This document shows, in pieces, positions 25,260 through 37,236 of a stretch of 64,000 nucleotides of DNA; within the stretch, counting starts at the first letter, position 1, and every line of letters starts with the position of its first letter. A program made the translations under genes and the position numbers. The DNA lies in the NCBI RefSeq assembly GCF_035594125.1, contig NW_026973714.1, positions 543,501-607,500 of the forward strand, written 5' to 3'. Under the pieces are notes generated by a model. The model had not been told where the DNA came from and searched no databases. It saw nothing but the letters and a program-made list of their open reading frames with translations. The stretch comes from Scylla paramamosain. Lineage: Eukaryota > Arthropoda > Malacostraca > Decapoda > Portunidae.

Positions 25260-25400
25260 GCACACATCCATCTCTTGGCGTAATGGCGGCCACTCATCTG
25301 AGGCACTGTACCTTTGTCTCTTCCGCGAAGCAAGATGGCCGGCGTGTGACCCCGGATGGCGAAGATAAGCCGCGACCACTTCCGTTCATCACGACGTCGA
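25260..25400. promoter_or_regulatory. CpG-rich stretch with YY1-like motifs
   Basis: AATGGCGGCC (25282), AAGATGGCCGG (25332) and GATGGCGAAGAT lie within about 90 bp of CpG-rich, repeat-poor sequence. This pattern is common near animal transcription starts. No TATA box or exon is evident, so a promoter is only a suggestion. Confidence 0.25.
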
Positions 25401-25885
25401 CAACACACACACACACACACGAACCACACAACACTCGACTGCTGCTGCTCCTTCCCCGGTGATACCGACTTGTGATTGGTTCCCGTGCCGTCCAGCCTCT
25501 CTCTCTCTTAGTGTTCCACAGCTCCGTCATCTTCCTGTCACCATTACGTGCTGATAACTACGCAATATATATTTTTCTAGCAAGAACTGAACGTGTTATA
25601 TAAGCGTGAACACTTTTTACAATGCCAAGCCTCACAGCGGCAGAGTCTGGCATTAAGGGCTCGCTGGTGTGCGAGACTTCACGAGGCTCCGAACCAGTCG
25701 CCTCGAGCAATGAGCAACAGGCAGTGTTGTAATGCCATCTGGCGGCGTGCGGTGTCTTCCTGATCCAGACTGTGTGTGTGGGGACAAGGACTGCACGAGA
25801 AGAGGCGCTCACGGGCTGGAAAATAACCCAGTGTGCTCCTCATTAAATAATACTGTGACCAGCAACCATGACTGTACTGCGCGCA

Positions 25886-26110
25886 AGAGAGAGGGAGTGG
25901 GAGGGATGAAGCAGGGAGAGGGAACAGTGGAGAAGGGAGAGGGAGAGGGAGGAGTGGAAGGAGAGGGAGAGGAAGGGGTGGAGGGAGAGGGAGAGGGAGA
26001 CAGTAACGGAAGGAGTGGGAGAGGTCCTATTTTTCCGTGGTGAGAGGATAAGACGTGAGTGGAGGAGGGCGCTACTGAGGAGCTGGGAGGAAGAGGAAGG
26101 GAAGGGGAGC
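25886..26110. repeat. Purine-only GAGGGA-type low-complexity block
   Basis: Over 200 bp are nearly all purine on the plus strand, with GAGAGGGAGAGGGAG mirror repeats that could adopt triplex structure. The antisense frames are open but are shadows. Confidence 0.85.
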
Positions 26111-26524
26111 CATAACACCTTAATGGTTTAGGAAGGGACGACCTGAAATATGTATAAGAAGATCCAAGTGATGAAAGAGAAGCCAATATAATGAGTAGTT
26201 GAGAGGAAGGTTACCACGTAGATTATTCAGGAAAGAGTGTTAAGAGGAACAAGAGTGCAGGTGAAGAAGATCAGGGCAAGAGTTTTTATTAGGATTAAAG
26301 GAGACTAACAGGGAGGTGAAAGTGACACACTGAGAAAAAAATTGACTACAGAAGTGATTATCAATGCAAGGAGAGCAAAGTGCGGTATGATGTAGTCACT
26401 GGTTGAAAGGGAATAGGAGCGAGTTAAAAGGGACAACAATTACAAAGTGGTGAGCGGAACAGGAATTAGAAGGAAGAGAGACGGAGAAAACCCAGAAGAG
26501 GATAAAACAAAAGAGAGAGAGAGA

Positions 26525-26887
26525 AAAAAAAAAAAACAGGGAGACAGAGAGGAAATGTAAACCTGCAGAGGAGTGACGAGGCGCTGAGGTGAAGGTCCCC
26601 GAACAGAGGCCAAGGCGGTAGTAAAAAATGACAGCATAAGTGTCTTGAAGCAGTTCAAGTCATAACAAGTGGAAATACAGAAGCAGGCAGGGAGTTCCAG
26701 AGTTTACCAGACAAAGGGATGAATGACTGAGAATACTGGTTAACTCTTGCATTAGAAAGGTGGACAGAATAGGGGTGAGAGAAAGAAGAAAGTCTTGTGC
26801 AGCGAGGCCGCGGGAGGAGGGGAGGCATGTAGTTAGCAAGATCAGAAGAGAAGGAGTTGATAAGACGAAAAGCTTTTAATTCCATCC
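26525..26887 (-). mobile_element. Jockey/BS-type LINE remnant with internal deletion
   Basis: On the minus strand it encodes KAFRLIN, then jumps to SSDLANYMPPLLPRPRCTRL and SGKLWNSLPASVFP. Compared with the 61-kb copy, about 35 codons between RLINS and SSDLAN are missing; a short CTCTTCT repeat at the junction could have mediated this. Sequence decays toward the 3' UTR, ending near a T-run and (AG)n at about 26515-26535. It is non-functional. Confidence 0.8.
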
Positions 26888-26895
26888 TGTCTTAA

Positions 26896-27139
26896 GAGCG
26901 GTTACTGAGGGTTACTGAAAAGATGAGGGAAGAGGATGGGGAGTGAATGGGAGCCTGCAGAGGAGTGTCGAGGGTTACTGGGAGGTTAAGGGAAGAAAAG
27001 GATGGGGAGTGAATGGGAGCCTGCAGAGGAGTGACGAGGGTTACTAGGAGGTTAAGAGAAGAGGATGGGGAGTGAATGGGAGCCTGCAAAAGAGTGACGA
27101 GGGTTACTGGGAGGTTAAGGGAAGAGGATGGGGAGTGAT
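26896..27139. repeat. 63-66-bp minisatellite, about 3.7 units
   Basis: Each unit holds GAGGGTTACTGGGAGGTTAA, GGATGGGGAGTGAATGGGAG and CCTGCAGAGGAGTGACGAG. Unit starts lie at 26951, 27017 and 27080. A lone copy of CCTGCAGAGGAGTGACGAG also occurs at about 26562, before the LINE remnant. Confidence 0.92.
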
Positions 27140-27210
27140 CGCCCTCCAAGGAAACTTGTCTTCCCTTCATCCTCACGAGCCGCCATTCAGCAGTGTGTCA
27201 CCCATCACAG

Positions 27211-27212
<2 letters not shown>

Positions 27213-27274
<62 letters not shown>
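27213..27274. repeat. (AG)n array
   Basis: About 31 AG units. Confidence 0.97.
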
Positions 27275-27277
<3 letters not shown>

Positions 27278-27366
27278 CAAAGGGAGGTTCCCGAACTGTA
27301 AACGCGATATAAAAAAAGCTAATTCGATGTAGTGGAGGATGGGGAGGACTGGGAGGGAAGGATGAG

Positions 27367-27405
27367 GTGGTGGTGGTGGTAGTGGTGGTGGTGGCGGTGG
27401 TGGTG
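27367..27405. repeat. (GGT)n array
   Basis: About 12 GGT units with AGT and GCG variants. Confidence 0.9.
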
Positions 27406-27759
27406 ATATGCCTGCTTTATAGTGTCGGGCTGTTCATACATAACACTTCATGCAATAATGCTTTCTACTGAAAAGTATAAGAGCCAAGACCGCAGTGCTC
27501 TTCAAACACATTCCATTTCATTATTTTGTTACTTGAGACAGACCAAATGCTGCACATTATGGAATTACTGACAACACTATCGATGCCAAATACCTGACAA
27601 AAGAAATGCCAGGCGAGCAAGGCGCACGGCGGCACACAGGGCCTGGCCTCGCGTGCCGCTCACACTGCTGCCCACGAGGCGCTTGATGAAATTCCCGCGA
27701 CCACTGGGCGAGGCGCGCAAAGTGGCCCACGAATTGAATGTCCAAGCAGCGCCAGCTTG

Positions 27760-27800
<41 letters not shown>
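27760..27800. repeat. (GT)n array
   Basis: About 20 GT units. Confidence 0.96.
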
Positions 27801-27801
<1 letters not shown>

Positions 27802-28349
27802 TTAAATAATAATGTTTTGGCGCGCCTCCACACGGAGTTCTCGGATCGTGAGAGAAAGGCGTGCATCATTTATGTCTCAACAATGAAGTACTGTTTGTTT
27901 GTTTGTGAGCCGCTTCCCTTGGAAACTCTCCTACTGACCATAGGCTTATTTTCACCTCTGACACATCTAGCTTTTCCAAAATATACCTGTAATTCAACGC
28001 CATTCACTGTCTCTACAGCACTTAAACATGTTCTCCTCCACCACAAGAATCAGCTTTTAGCAACCCATCATAAAAGAAAGGAAAGTTAAGTATTCCATCT
28101 CACACTCAGCGGCTTTCCGTCTTCACAACAAAACACAAGGCAGGGCCAGGCGTCCCCCGCCGCCCTGCCAGCCTGCGCCTGTAGGTGCGCCTCCTCCGCC
28201 CTTACTTCATGAATGCTTCGCTACTCCAGTGCATTGTTATCATCACCACACCACCATACCACACCACCACACCACACAATCACTTGCGCCCCCTTCATTC
28301 CTCCTTCCTTTTTTCTCATCCTCTCATATTCGTCATTTTCTTCTTTTCG

Positions 28350-28382
28350 TCCTCCTCCTCCTCCTCCTCATCCTCCTCTACA

Positions 28383-28425
<43 letters not shown>
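28350..28425. repeat. (CTC)n and (CTA)n arrays
   Basis: (CCT)n at 28350-28379 is followed by about 12 CTA units (28384-28421). Confidence 0.93.
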
Positions 28426-28426
<1 letters not shown>

Positions 28427-28714
28427 TCACTTCACCGTTACTTCCCTTCATTCCTTCTTCCTTCTTCCTCCTCCCCCTCTATTCCTCCTTTTTTCCTCTT
28501 CCCACTGCAACAATCTATGCATTTCACACTTGGAAATACATTGAAATGGCCGGAAAACCCTGGAAAATGAGGGAAATGTTGACAAAGAGAGACAGACTGG
28601 TAGGAGGGAAGGTCTCGGTCTGGGTCCTGATTGTGTTGGTGGTAGTGGGAGACGCTCTGAACGGGACTGCACCTATATTTATGTAACATAATTCATTTTG
28701 AAAATCGTGAGAAG

Positions 28715-29250
28715 AAAGAAGACGCCCAGACTGGAATCCACTACAAATTCTGACTCGTCGTTTACTTTAACTAATACCCAAAATATAAAAAGATTACCGA
28801 ACTCAGTAATAATAACGAAATATCCAAAAAACAATCTGTATTTTTTTACGAACGGTGCTACAAAAACATTATAATATCTAGAAACAAAACGCAGCCAGAC
28901 TAGATCCTATTATATATTCTGAATCCCCCCAAAAATGTCCTTTTTAGACAAATAAAGAAAACACGAATTGCTCGTCGTATAAAGAAAATAATTTTTAATT
29001 TTTAGCAACGGATGTATGTTAAATTTGAAAATACGCATCGCTACACTAGATTTTATTGAATATTATTACTTGGTACATGTTTCTTATATTTGTTAAGTCT
29101 TAAATCCAATACCAATACAATCCTAGGCGTGCTAATTAAGAAAAAAAAATATAAAAATATATAAAATGACGAACCGGTTTATTTTCGACAAACAAAAACA
29201 TATCTAGACTGGATTTTATTATGTGTCATTCCTTGTTATAGTTTCCTAAT
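28715..29250. repeat. Degenerate ~140-175-bp tandem array, about four units
   Basis: A diverged landmark of the type CAGACTGGATTTTATTAT recurs at about 28728, 28902, 29042 and 29203 within AT-rich sequence. Units share AAACAAAAA and CTAATA blocks. It is old and diverged. Confidence 0.5.
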
Positions 29251-29984
29251 AATAAATCAAATATCAAAACCATGCTAACTCCATCAGTAGAAAGGAAAGA
29301 ATAATGATACCGCGCCGATTTTTTTTTCTTTTTTTTTTCCTCCTTTCCTCAGTACCTCTTCCCTTTTCTAACCCGCATACTCTTCCTCTACCCTTCACCT
29401 TTCTTCCCTTTCCTAGTACTATATACCCCAAGTTTAAAAAACACCTGGAAACTCCTGCAAATCCTGAAATTTACGCTAAATATTGACGGGGAGAGAGTGT
29501 TACCATAGCAGAGACGGGACTGGGCTGAGCTCGGCGGGGCTTGGCAGGGCTGGGCGCCTAGGATACTGTGGTGTGTGTGTGTGTGTGTGTGTGTGTAAAT
29601 ATCTAACTTCCCTGCGTGTGTGTGTGTGAGGCAAAAAAACGGAACTATTGGTTGGATGGTTCATTACTCTTAGGTCATAGTTAACGTTACATCGACGTCA
29701 CGAAAGAACGCTGACACTGGACGGCGATTATCCACTCAGAGATACAGCAAAGGGAAACGTTTTCTTCACTTTTCTTCACTGGAGACGACACCTGCATCTT
29801 TCCTTCCTCGTAAACACTTGATGATGCTGAGTGTTGGAGAGTATGAGGTCAGGTACCTTAATTAGTGGAATCTGTCTGCGTATCAGCTTCACGTGAGGGA
29901 TTGGAAGGTTTTTTATTCGCTGTTTGTCTCAATGTTTAACTCTGCGTCTTGTTACCTGACTGACACTTTTAGGATTTGACATTT

Positions 29985-30062
29985 TTAGTTTTTTTTTTTT
30001 TTTCATCAGTCTCCGTTGTCCTTGGCCAGAGCAGCAATTACATGAAAAAAAAAATAAAATAA
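29985..30062 (+). mobile_element. Solo 3' UTR and A-tail of Jockey/BS-type LINE
   Basis: TTGTCCTTGGCCAGAGCAGC followed shortly by ACATGAAAAAAAAAA resembles the 3' end of the 11.2-kb copy (TTGCCCTTGGCCAGTGTCC, then ACATG and poly(A)). Only the UTR and tail remain. Confidence 0.55.
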
Positions 30063-30555
30063 GAGTAAAAGGAAATCTTGAGAACGTGGATGATATTAAG
30101 CTTTAGCGAACACGAAATCACATCTCACACAACAAAATACAAATTTGGAGCTAAAGGTTCATTATTGGCTAAGCACCTCACTCTGTAGCTGCGCGTGTCC
30201 GTCCCGGCAAGCACGTGGGCGATATTGAACGTTACAAAGCATGAAATCAAAGGCTCTTAATTGCTGAGTTCCATCTAGGTATTCATTTCACGTCACGGAC
30301 TCAAGGGTCATGGCTCCAGATCTCTTACGTTGTAACTGCACGGTTCCTTTCATGTAATGTAGAGTATGAATTCAGATAATCTCTGTTGAAATGCATCTGT
30401 GTATTTATTCCACGTTAGGGACTATAAAATTAACTATGAAATGTCAAACGAGATCCATTTAGTTGATATTTAGTTAATAAACACCCCGTCTACGTATTAA
30501 TCAGAAGAAAACTGTGCTAAACAAGCATATCACTAGTGGCGATGCTAGCGCTATT

Positions 30556-30785
30556 GATGGTGGTAGTGGTGGTGGTGGTGGTGGTGGTGACGGTGATGGA
30601 TCCATGTTATCTCGTGAACTAACCAGTGAAGTCATACAGCGGTGGTGGTGGTGGTGGTGGGGGTGACGGATCCATGTTATCTCGTGAACCAACCAGTAAA
30701 GTCATACAGCGGTGGTGGTGGTGGTGATGGCGGTGACGGATACATGTTATCTCGTGAACCAACCAGTGAAGTCATACAGCGGCCC
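30556..30785. repeat. 70-bp minisatellite with GGT core, three units
   Basis: GGATCCATGTTATCTCGTGA followed by ACCAACCAGTGAAGTCATAC and a (GGT)n tract repeats at 30598, 30668 and 30738, an exact 70-bp period. The variable part is the GGT run. Confidence 0.93.
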
Positions 30786-31004
30786 AGTTAGCGGGCAATA
30801 ATGCTATTACTCACCCAACCAATTACGACTAAGGCTGGGACAAAGTTGAAGCCGTTCCCTCTACCCCGCGTTCCCAGCACAGGCGCCGCTACCTGCTGAC
30901 GGAGATTCCTGTGTGGGGCGCAAATACTTGACAGCTTTTGTGCATTTCATTTGATTCATTTAGTGGAGAGAGAGAGAGAGAGAGAGTTAAGATTAAAACA
31001 AAAG

Positions 31005-31100
31005 AAAGAGCACAAGAAAATAAGGGGAAGCTGCAAGAAGCCATCAGGCCTACACGTGGCGGTCCCTATATGAAACAAACCTACCTATTTATACCTATCC
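31005..31100 (-). mobile_element. CR1/Rex1-like LINE 3' UTR fragment
   Basis: It contains the antisense 3' UTR block GAAGCTGCAAGAAGC, then CCTACACGTGGCGGTCCCT and AACCTACCTATTT, matching copies A-C with a few substitutions. An imperfect tail precedes it at 30998-31012. No coding sequence remains. Confidence 0.75.
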
Positions 31101-31624
31101 AAGGTACTCAAGATTCAAGGATAGAAAGCACTTAGACTAACACTGACACACAGCACCTTTGATACTGCAGGTATTAGCCAGGTTACATAACATCACAATA
31201 GATAACTAAAGACTCTGAGTTGATAATTACGAAGTCTAACAATAATGCACCGCGGCTTTAATAGTGGAGTTACTAGTTACTATGTTAGGTTAGATCAAGT
31301 CAAGACAACCGAAGACTGAGGGTTAAGAAGTGGTAAGCCTAATTCTGATAGTTCCGCAGCTCTAACCTTGAGCGAGACAGGCTTGGTGAAGCATTAAGCG
31401 GCGCAGCGAGCGATGATCTCCTTTACGAGGGAATAAAACCATCAGGCGGGACGTTTAGTGAAAACCTTCATTCCGTAAACAGTAACTCGGCGGCTGGCTG
31501 TCGGATCAAGGCGGAGGAGTCAACCTCTCGCTGTGACTGTTGTGTTCAGGCTTCACAGGGATGTGTTAAGATGTAATGGATATATTTAACGTATCTCTGT
31601 AATGAATATGTTTAGAGCATCCCT

Positions 31625-31626
<2 letters not shown>

Positions 31627-31659
<33 letters not shown>

Positions 31660-31700
31660 TAATAGTAGTAGTAGAAAAAAAAAAAAAGGAGGAGGAGGAG
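31627..31700. repeat. (TAG)n then (GGA)n
   Basis: About 15 TAG units with one gap, an A run, then four GGA units. Confidence 0.93.
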
Positions 31701-32059
31701 CAAGACTCATTGTCTGATAGAGGCTTCAACAAACAGGAGCCAAGACCAGGAGTGATACCGCCCTTTGAGTGTGGCGGCAAACCAGTGCGTGTTTCCCAAT
31801 AATAACTACCAGACAGGAAATATTCTTTAATATACTGAGTCCATATTTTACTTTCCTTGCTAATATAATGTGCAGGAGGGGTATTAATTTCAACATTTCG
31901 AAATTTGCGTTCCTGTTTCGGATTCAAAACTTATCATTAATTAGCCACTGTAAGAAATGTTTATGCCAGTTACGTATTAATGTTTCAGTACACGTCATGC
32001 TATTATCAATATAAAGACATGCGTTAGCAATACTAATTCAAACTCTAAGTTAACACACT

Positions 32060-32470
32060 GCAACGCTTCACTCTCTTACCACGAGTATTTTCAAAGCACA
32101 CAGAGATGACTACCATGTTCCCAAGAGTGTTTCTCGTGTCAGTAATGTATCTCGTTAATCTGTCACTAGTACTATATAAAACACTCTTAAAAACCAATGT
32201 AACTTCACGACGAGTATTTTCAAAGACCACAGAGATGAGTACCATGTTCCCAAGAGTTTATCGTGTCAGTAATACAGAAATTTGTTAATCTGTCACTCAT
32301 ACCATAAAACACTCTTAAAAACCCACCTAACTTCATCACTACTATTTTCAAAGGCTATAAAGATGATTAGCTGTATTATGAAGCGTTTCTCCTGCTAATA
32401 GTGTGGAAATTGTGTTAATATGTTACTTTAAATATAAAAACAGCGTAAAAAAGCTGGTATAAATTCGTCT
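32060..32470. repeat. 129-bp tandem array, three units
   Basis: TATTTTCAAAG occurs at 32086, 32215 and 32343 (129 and 128 apart). Units share CACAGAGATGA, TACCATGTTCCCAAGAGT, GTTAATCTGTCACT and AAAACACTCTTAAAAAC. The first two units are close, the third diverged. Confidence 0.88.
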
Positions 32471-32703
32471 CTGTAGAGTCCTTTGAAAGTAGTGGAGTTG
32501 TGGCGTAGAAGAGTTTGGAAATATAGTCCTTAGAGGGAACATCACTGCCATTTAACAATACTCGGCTTATTAACAGTAAATAATGATATCTGTCACTGCG
32601 CCTGCCACTGACATCTTCACTTCATTTTCAGACTCATGAATGATTGCAAACAATGAATAAAGAATAAAGTCAAGTGAAGTTTCGATCTCCACAATAATTA
32701 CTA

Positions 32704-33652
32704 CATTAAGAACATAAGAACATAAGAAATAGGAGAAGCTGCAAGAAGCGACCAGGCTTACACGTGGCAGTCCCTGTATGAAATATACCTACCTATTTCC
32801 ATCTATCATCCCCATCCATAAACCCGTCTAATCTTCTCTTTAAGCTCCCTAATGTCTTAGCACTAACAACATGATTACTGAGTCCGTTCCACTCATCTAC
32901 CACTCTATTTGAGAACCAATTTCTTCCTATCTCTTTCTTAAACCGAAATTTTTTTTCAAATTTGAACCCGTTATTTCTTTTTCTACCCTGGTTGCTGATC
33001 CTAAGAATTTTGCTGACGTCCCCCTTGTTATAACCCTTATACCACTTAAAGACTTCTATCAGGTCCCTTCTTAACCTACGTCTCTCTAAAGAGTGTAGAT
33101 TTAACAGCTTCAATCTCGCCTCGTAAGGAATACTCCTCATCCCCTGTATCCTTTTAGTCATTCTCCTGTGCACTGATTCTAATAGACCTATGTCTTTCCT
33201 GTAATGTGGGGACCAGAACTGCACAGCGTAGTCTAGATGAGGTCTGACCAGCGCCAAGTATAACTTTAATATTACTTCCGGCCTTCTACTTTTAACACTC
33301 CTAAAAATTAATCCAAGTACCCTTTTTGCCTTGTTTCTGGCTTCTATGCATTGTTTCCCTAGACGGAGTTCAGAGCTAACTATAACTCCTAAATCTTTCT
33401 CGTACCCTGTACCTACCAGAGTTTGGTTGTTTAATGTGTACCTATTGTGTGGGTTTCCTCTGCCTACGCTAAGCACTTTGCATTTATTGATATTAAGCTG
33501 CATTTGCCATTTGTCCGTCCGTTCATTCATCCTTCCTAAATCTGCCTGCAAGGCGATGGCATCCGATTCTGACATAATTAATCTACCTATCTTTGTGTCA
33601 TCCGCAAATTTACTAACATCACTACTAATTCCACTATCCAAGTCATTGATAC
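32704..33652 (-). mobile_element. CR1/Rex1-like LINE 3' portion (copy A)
   Basis: This is the same family on the minus strand. The tail repeat AAGAACATAAGAACATAAG at 32708-32726 is the reverse complement of the TTCTTATG tail. The 5' truncation is at about 33652, within the INDLDSG codons, so only FADD and downstream sequence remain. From about 33643 to 32793 the frame is open and encodes about 283 residues, from [15 protein letters not shown] to the terminal DRWK. It lacks the upstream RT motifs. The open frame suggests recent insertion. Confidence 0.9.
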
Positions 33653-33934
33653 ATATTTTTGTTAGTATAATTTGTTGGTGTATTTATTATATTTCGTATG
33701 ATAACGTTGGTATTTACAAATTAAGAAAAAACGTATTTAACTCAAACATTAGAGCAAAGGGAATCATACTCAGAATATGACTGTCACTGGAAGACTTTCT
33801 TGCAATAAACAGCAACATAATATCATCAGTACATTTATCACGTTAATCGAGAATAATGCTGGCGAGTGATGAGCCTGTAGCAGTGCTATCAATCCTGGCT
33901 TCAACAGTCGTCCTCGGAAGAGCAACAAAAATAA

Positions 33935-33969
<35 letters not shown>

Positions 33970-34904
33970 AATAAAATAAAATAAAAGTTTCCCGACCCTC
34001 CCGGAAGTGAAAAGGTAACAGGAAAAGATTTTAACATTTCCAGTGAACGCACTAATGAATCCCAGCGACTTGCATAACAGATTCGGTGCGATGGGTGGCG
34101 GAGGCAGCGAGAACAGGCAACAAGATCCCTTCCTTGAGTCGCCTCTTTCACTGTGACACCACCATTGTGACAGAGCAGAGTTACACTCAGACTTCCCAGC
34201 TTTAAGGTGAGATAAAGAGCGTGGCAATCAATGTACGCCCTCCTGCTGGAGACACACGGCTCTGTGATGTGCCTGGCGAAGATGATACTTGTTGGCAAAG
34301 TAATACTAGTTAATTCTAGGTAATTATGAGCTTGTCTTTGTGTTGTCGCCTTTACGGTCTGGCATCTTGCTTTTTTTTCTAACAGTTTTTTGCCCTTGAC
34401 CAGAGACATTCTTACATTAAAAAAATGGAAAATCAAAGTAAAGCCTTGGACGGTAAGAAGATTGTCACAAATACTTCCTCTGTAGTGGATCGAAAGACAG
34501 CACAGGCATGATAGGACAAAAAAATAAAAATAAATAAAAAATAAATAAATAAACGGACGGGAAAAAAAGGAAAGTTTACATGAACCCAAAAGAAATAAGC
34601 TGAACCGAATGAACTCACCAGCCAAGTAAACGTGAAGACAAACATAGTAATGAATACACCCAAGACGGTCCAGGGTACGAGCAAAGCGCCTTTCCTGGTG
34701 TTCAAGGTCAGAGAGGACAGCGAGGCCTAAGACTTGTCACCAGCTCAGGAAACACGACGCCTGGAGCGGCTGGTGAAGATGAAAATTTGGAGATTGAAAT
34801 TCATGCATACAGAGAATGTGTGTCGTGAGGATTTCCCCTCCTCGCAAGATTCATGTGGTCGATGGAATTAGGTGAGATATGACTGCCTGAATGTGACCAG
34901 GTCG
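33653..34904. other. No supported gene beyond a LINE UTR fragment
   Basis: (AATA)n at 33934-33985 and an AAATA run at 34528-34552. The long minus-strand frame crossing them is repeat-driven. Confidence 0.55.
34366..34428 (+). mobile_element. Possible solo 3' UTR of Jockey/BS-type LINE
   Basis: TTTTTTGCCCTTGACCAGAG followed by ACATTCTTACATTAAAAAAA matches the same 3' UTR consensus loosely. It is weaker than the 30.0-kb fragment. Confidence 0.4.
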
Positions 34905-35365
34905 CACTCCTGATGCGGGAATACGGTGAACATGCTTGATATATTTACACTTCAACCTTCCCTCTGGTCTCCTCGATAATTCTCCTATTTGTGTCCCTCG
35001 ATGCAATGCTTATCACCAATAAACACCAAAATGACGCGGGTTATTTTACGTTGGATAGCAAAACGTGGCCATAATGCTACAATACGGTGCATATTCTTGG
35101 TACATTCAACCTTCCCTCTCGTCTTCTCTATAATTCTTCTACAGTAACACTTCAGTGTCATAATTATCACCTATAAACGCCAAACCGATGCGGGTTACTT
35201 TACGATAAAAAGCAAAACGCTGGTATGATACTGGAACACTGTGAAAATTCTTCAATCTTCATTCTCTCTTTCTCGATAAAACTCTCGCCCTTCGCTGCCA
35301 CAACTGTTACCTGTAAACAACGAGCGGGTTACTTTACGCTGGGAAGTAAAATAAGTGACCATCGT
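34905..35365. repeat. ~150-bp tandem array, three units
   Basis: TTCAACCTTCCCTCT recurs at 34951 and 35105, with a diverged copy at 35251. GCGGGTTAYTTTACG recurs at 35036, 35190 and 35333. Units share ATCACCTATAAACGCCAAA and the AGCAAAACG blocks. Confidence 0.88.
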
Positions 35366-35394
35366 GAGCATTATGACAAACACTCATCTTCGTT

Positions 35395-35760
35395 CCTGGA
35401 GAAGGTAAGATAAGAGAGCGAGTGAGGAGTTAATTCATAGAAAGAGTGAGACAAAAATGACATACATTGAACTGCCATAAAGAAAGAAAGTAAATAGTGA
35501 ATGTTGTCTTTACCTGTGCATAGATAAGGTAAGAAAATAAAGAGAAAGGGCTGCATTCACCTGTGCACAGAGAAACTAAGAAGCAAAGAGTGGCAGCTCA
35601 GTTCATCTGCGCCCTGAGTAAGTATGAGAAGTAATGAGAAATACATTCACCTCTGTAAATAGAAACAAAATAATGACGTTAATAGAGAAAGCAAGAAAAA
35701 AGACTAGCCCTGCATTTATTTGCCTCTTTGTAGAGAAAATTACAGAGGAAAAAAATTACA
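35395..35760. repeat. Degenerate AG-rich array with CACCTGTG landmarks
   Basis: Landmarks such as TTTACCTGTGCATAGATAAG, TTCACCTGTGCACAGAGAAA and TTCACCTCTGTAAATAGAAA recur at about 50-130-bp spacing. The periodicity is irregular and the sequence has a splice-like CAGGTAAG flavour. Confidence 0.4.
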
Positions 35761-36102
35761 GCCATAAGGAAACCACGAAGAAAAATAGAGGAAAATGAAT
35801 GATAACCTAATCAACAAACACATCGGCAAAATGAGACGAAAAGCACTTCAAAGGAGCATTTAGAAACCATTATTTTGATTAGGTGGAAGAAGAAGAGACT
35901 TGAAAGGTAACAAATGTCGAGTCACAGGGTGCAAACTCCATCAAATTTCCTTCTTGCCGCCTAAACCATCACAGGGGAAGTGGGAGAAAGTACCATCGCC
36001 TCTGAGTGTTGGAGTGAGGCAACCTTCAGGCCAAAGACACTTCCGCCATTTTCCACGTGAGATTTCCTGACGTGTTTTTAAGTCGATCTCTGTGATATTT
36101 GT

Positions 36103-36130
36103 AGTGTGTGTGTGTGTGTGTGTGTGTGTG

Positions 36131-36225
<95 letters not shown>
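36103..36225. repeat. Compound (TG)n(AG)n array
   Basis: About 13 TG units are followed by about 46 AG units. Short (ACAT)n and (ACAG)n runs follow at 36285-36339. Confidence 0.97.
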
Positions 36226-36229
<4 letters not shown>

Positions 36230-36339
36230 ACCATATAGGGACGGTAAAATAAACAGACATCCAGACATAAAGACAGATATACATAGATACATACATACAT
36301 ACCTATACATACAAACAAACAGACAGACAGACAGACAGA

Positions 36340-37171
36340 AAGGAAGAAAGAAAAAAAAAGAAAGACGAACAAGAAGACAGCCACGAGCAGCCTGTAAGGA
36401 GCAGGTCTGGGCAGCTTTCCAGCATCACTAAGAAAAAGGAGGGAAGCTTTAACAATAAGAGGATAAACACGTCCGTCGCCTTTCACCAGAACATTAAGTA
36501 CCAGCCGTGCTCCTCCTCGCCGCGTAGTTCCCGCCACCACATTCTCTGCGCGACAACAAAACCGTGGAAGCTGCACTGACAAGGCTGACAATGATCCCAA
36601 TTTTGTCTCTGGGAATAATTTGTGTTGTGTTGTGCCGTGTGTATTTTTGCCTGTTGTATAGATTTGCATGTGCTGTATATTGTTGCTACTTTTACGCATC
36701 TCAGTGCTTCGTGGGCCATCCTGCATGAACGGTTTCCTGTGTCTACCATAAATATACTTACAAAGTATGCAAGTTCTTCCAGCTGTCCGAGAACATCAAG
36801 TGGTGCCCAGTATAGTGTAAGTCTCTCCCAGCTCAGCCATCTTAACCAGGTCCATTCTCAAACGATTCAGCCTTCACTAGTTTTAATCTCTATCATGAAA
36901 ATTACCGGGCGGTTTCGATGTTATTTTCATTATTTTTGTGATAGTGTAACAAGAACTCTTCGTCATCATTTGGAAAACACTCGTGAGAAAGACTTTATTT
37001 TTCTCTCCCTTTGACGCTTCGAAAGTTTATGAGATTCCACAGCTTTTGAAAACACGAGCCTTGGTTTTCCCCACACGACCGACCCACGAAACACTTTTGC
37101 GACGCCAAACTTCAGTCATTCCTGCAAACTGTTGTTGACGCACAAACCAAGAAACAAAGACAGATATGTTG

Positions 37172-37236
<65 letters not shown>

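Noticed and set aside
33843..34625. 260-residue minus-strand frame
   Set aside because: It crosses two (AATA)n tracts and a LINE UTR fragment, and shows no consistent composition.
35941..36726. 261-residue minus-strand frame
   Set aside because: Its centre is (AG)n and (TG)n; the ends are ordinary sequence without motifs.
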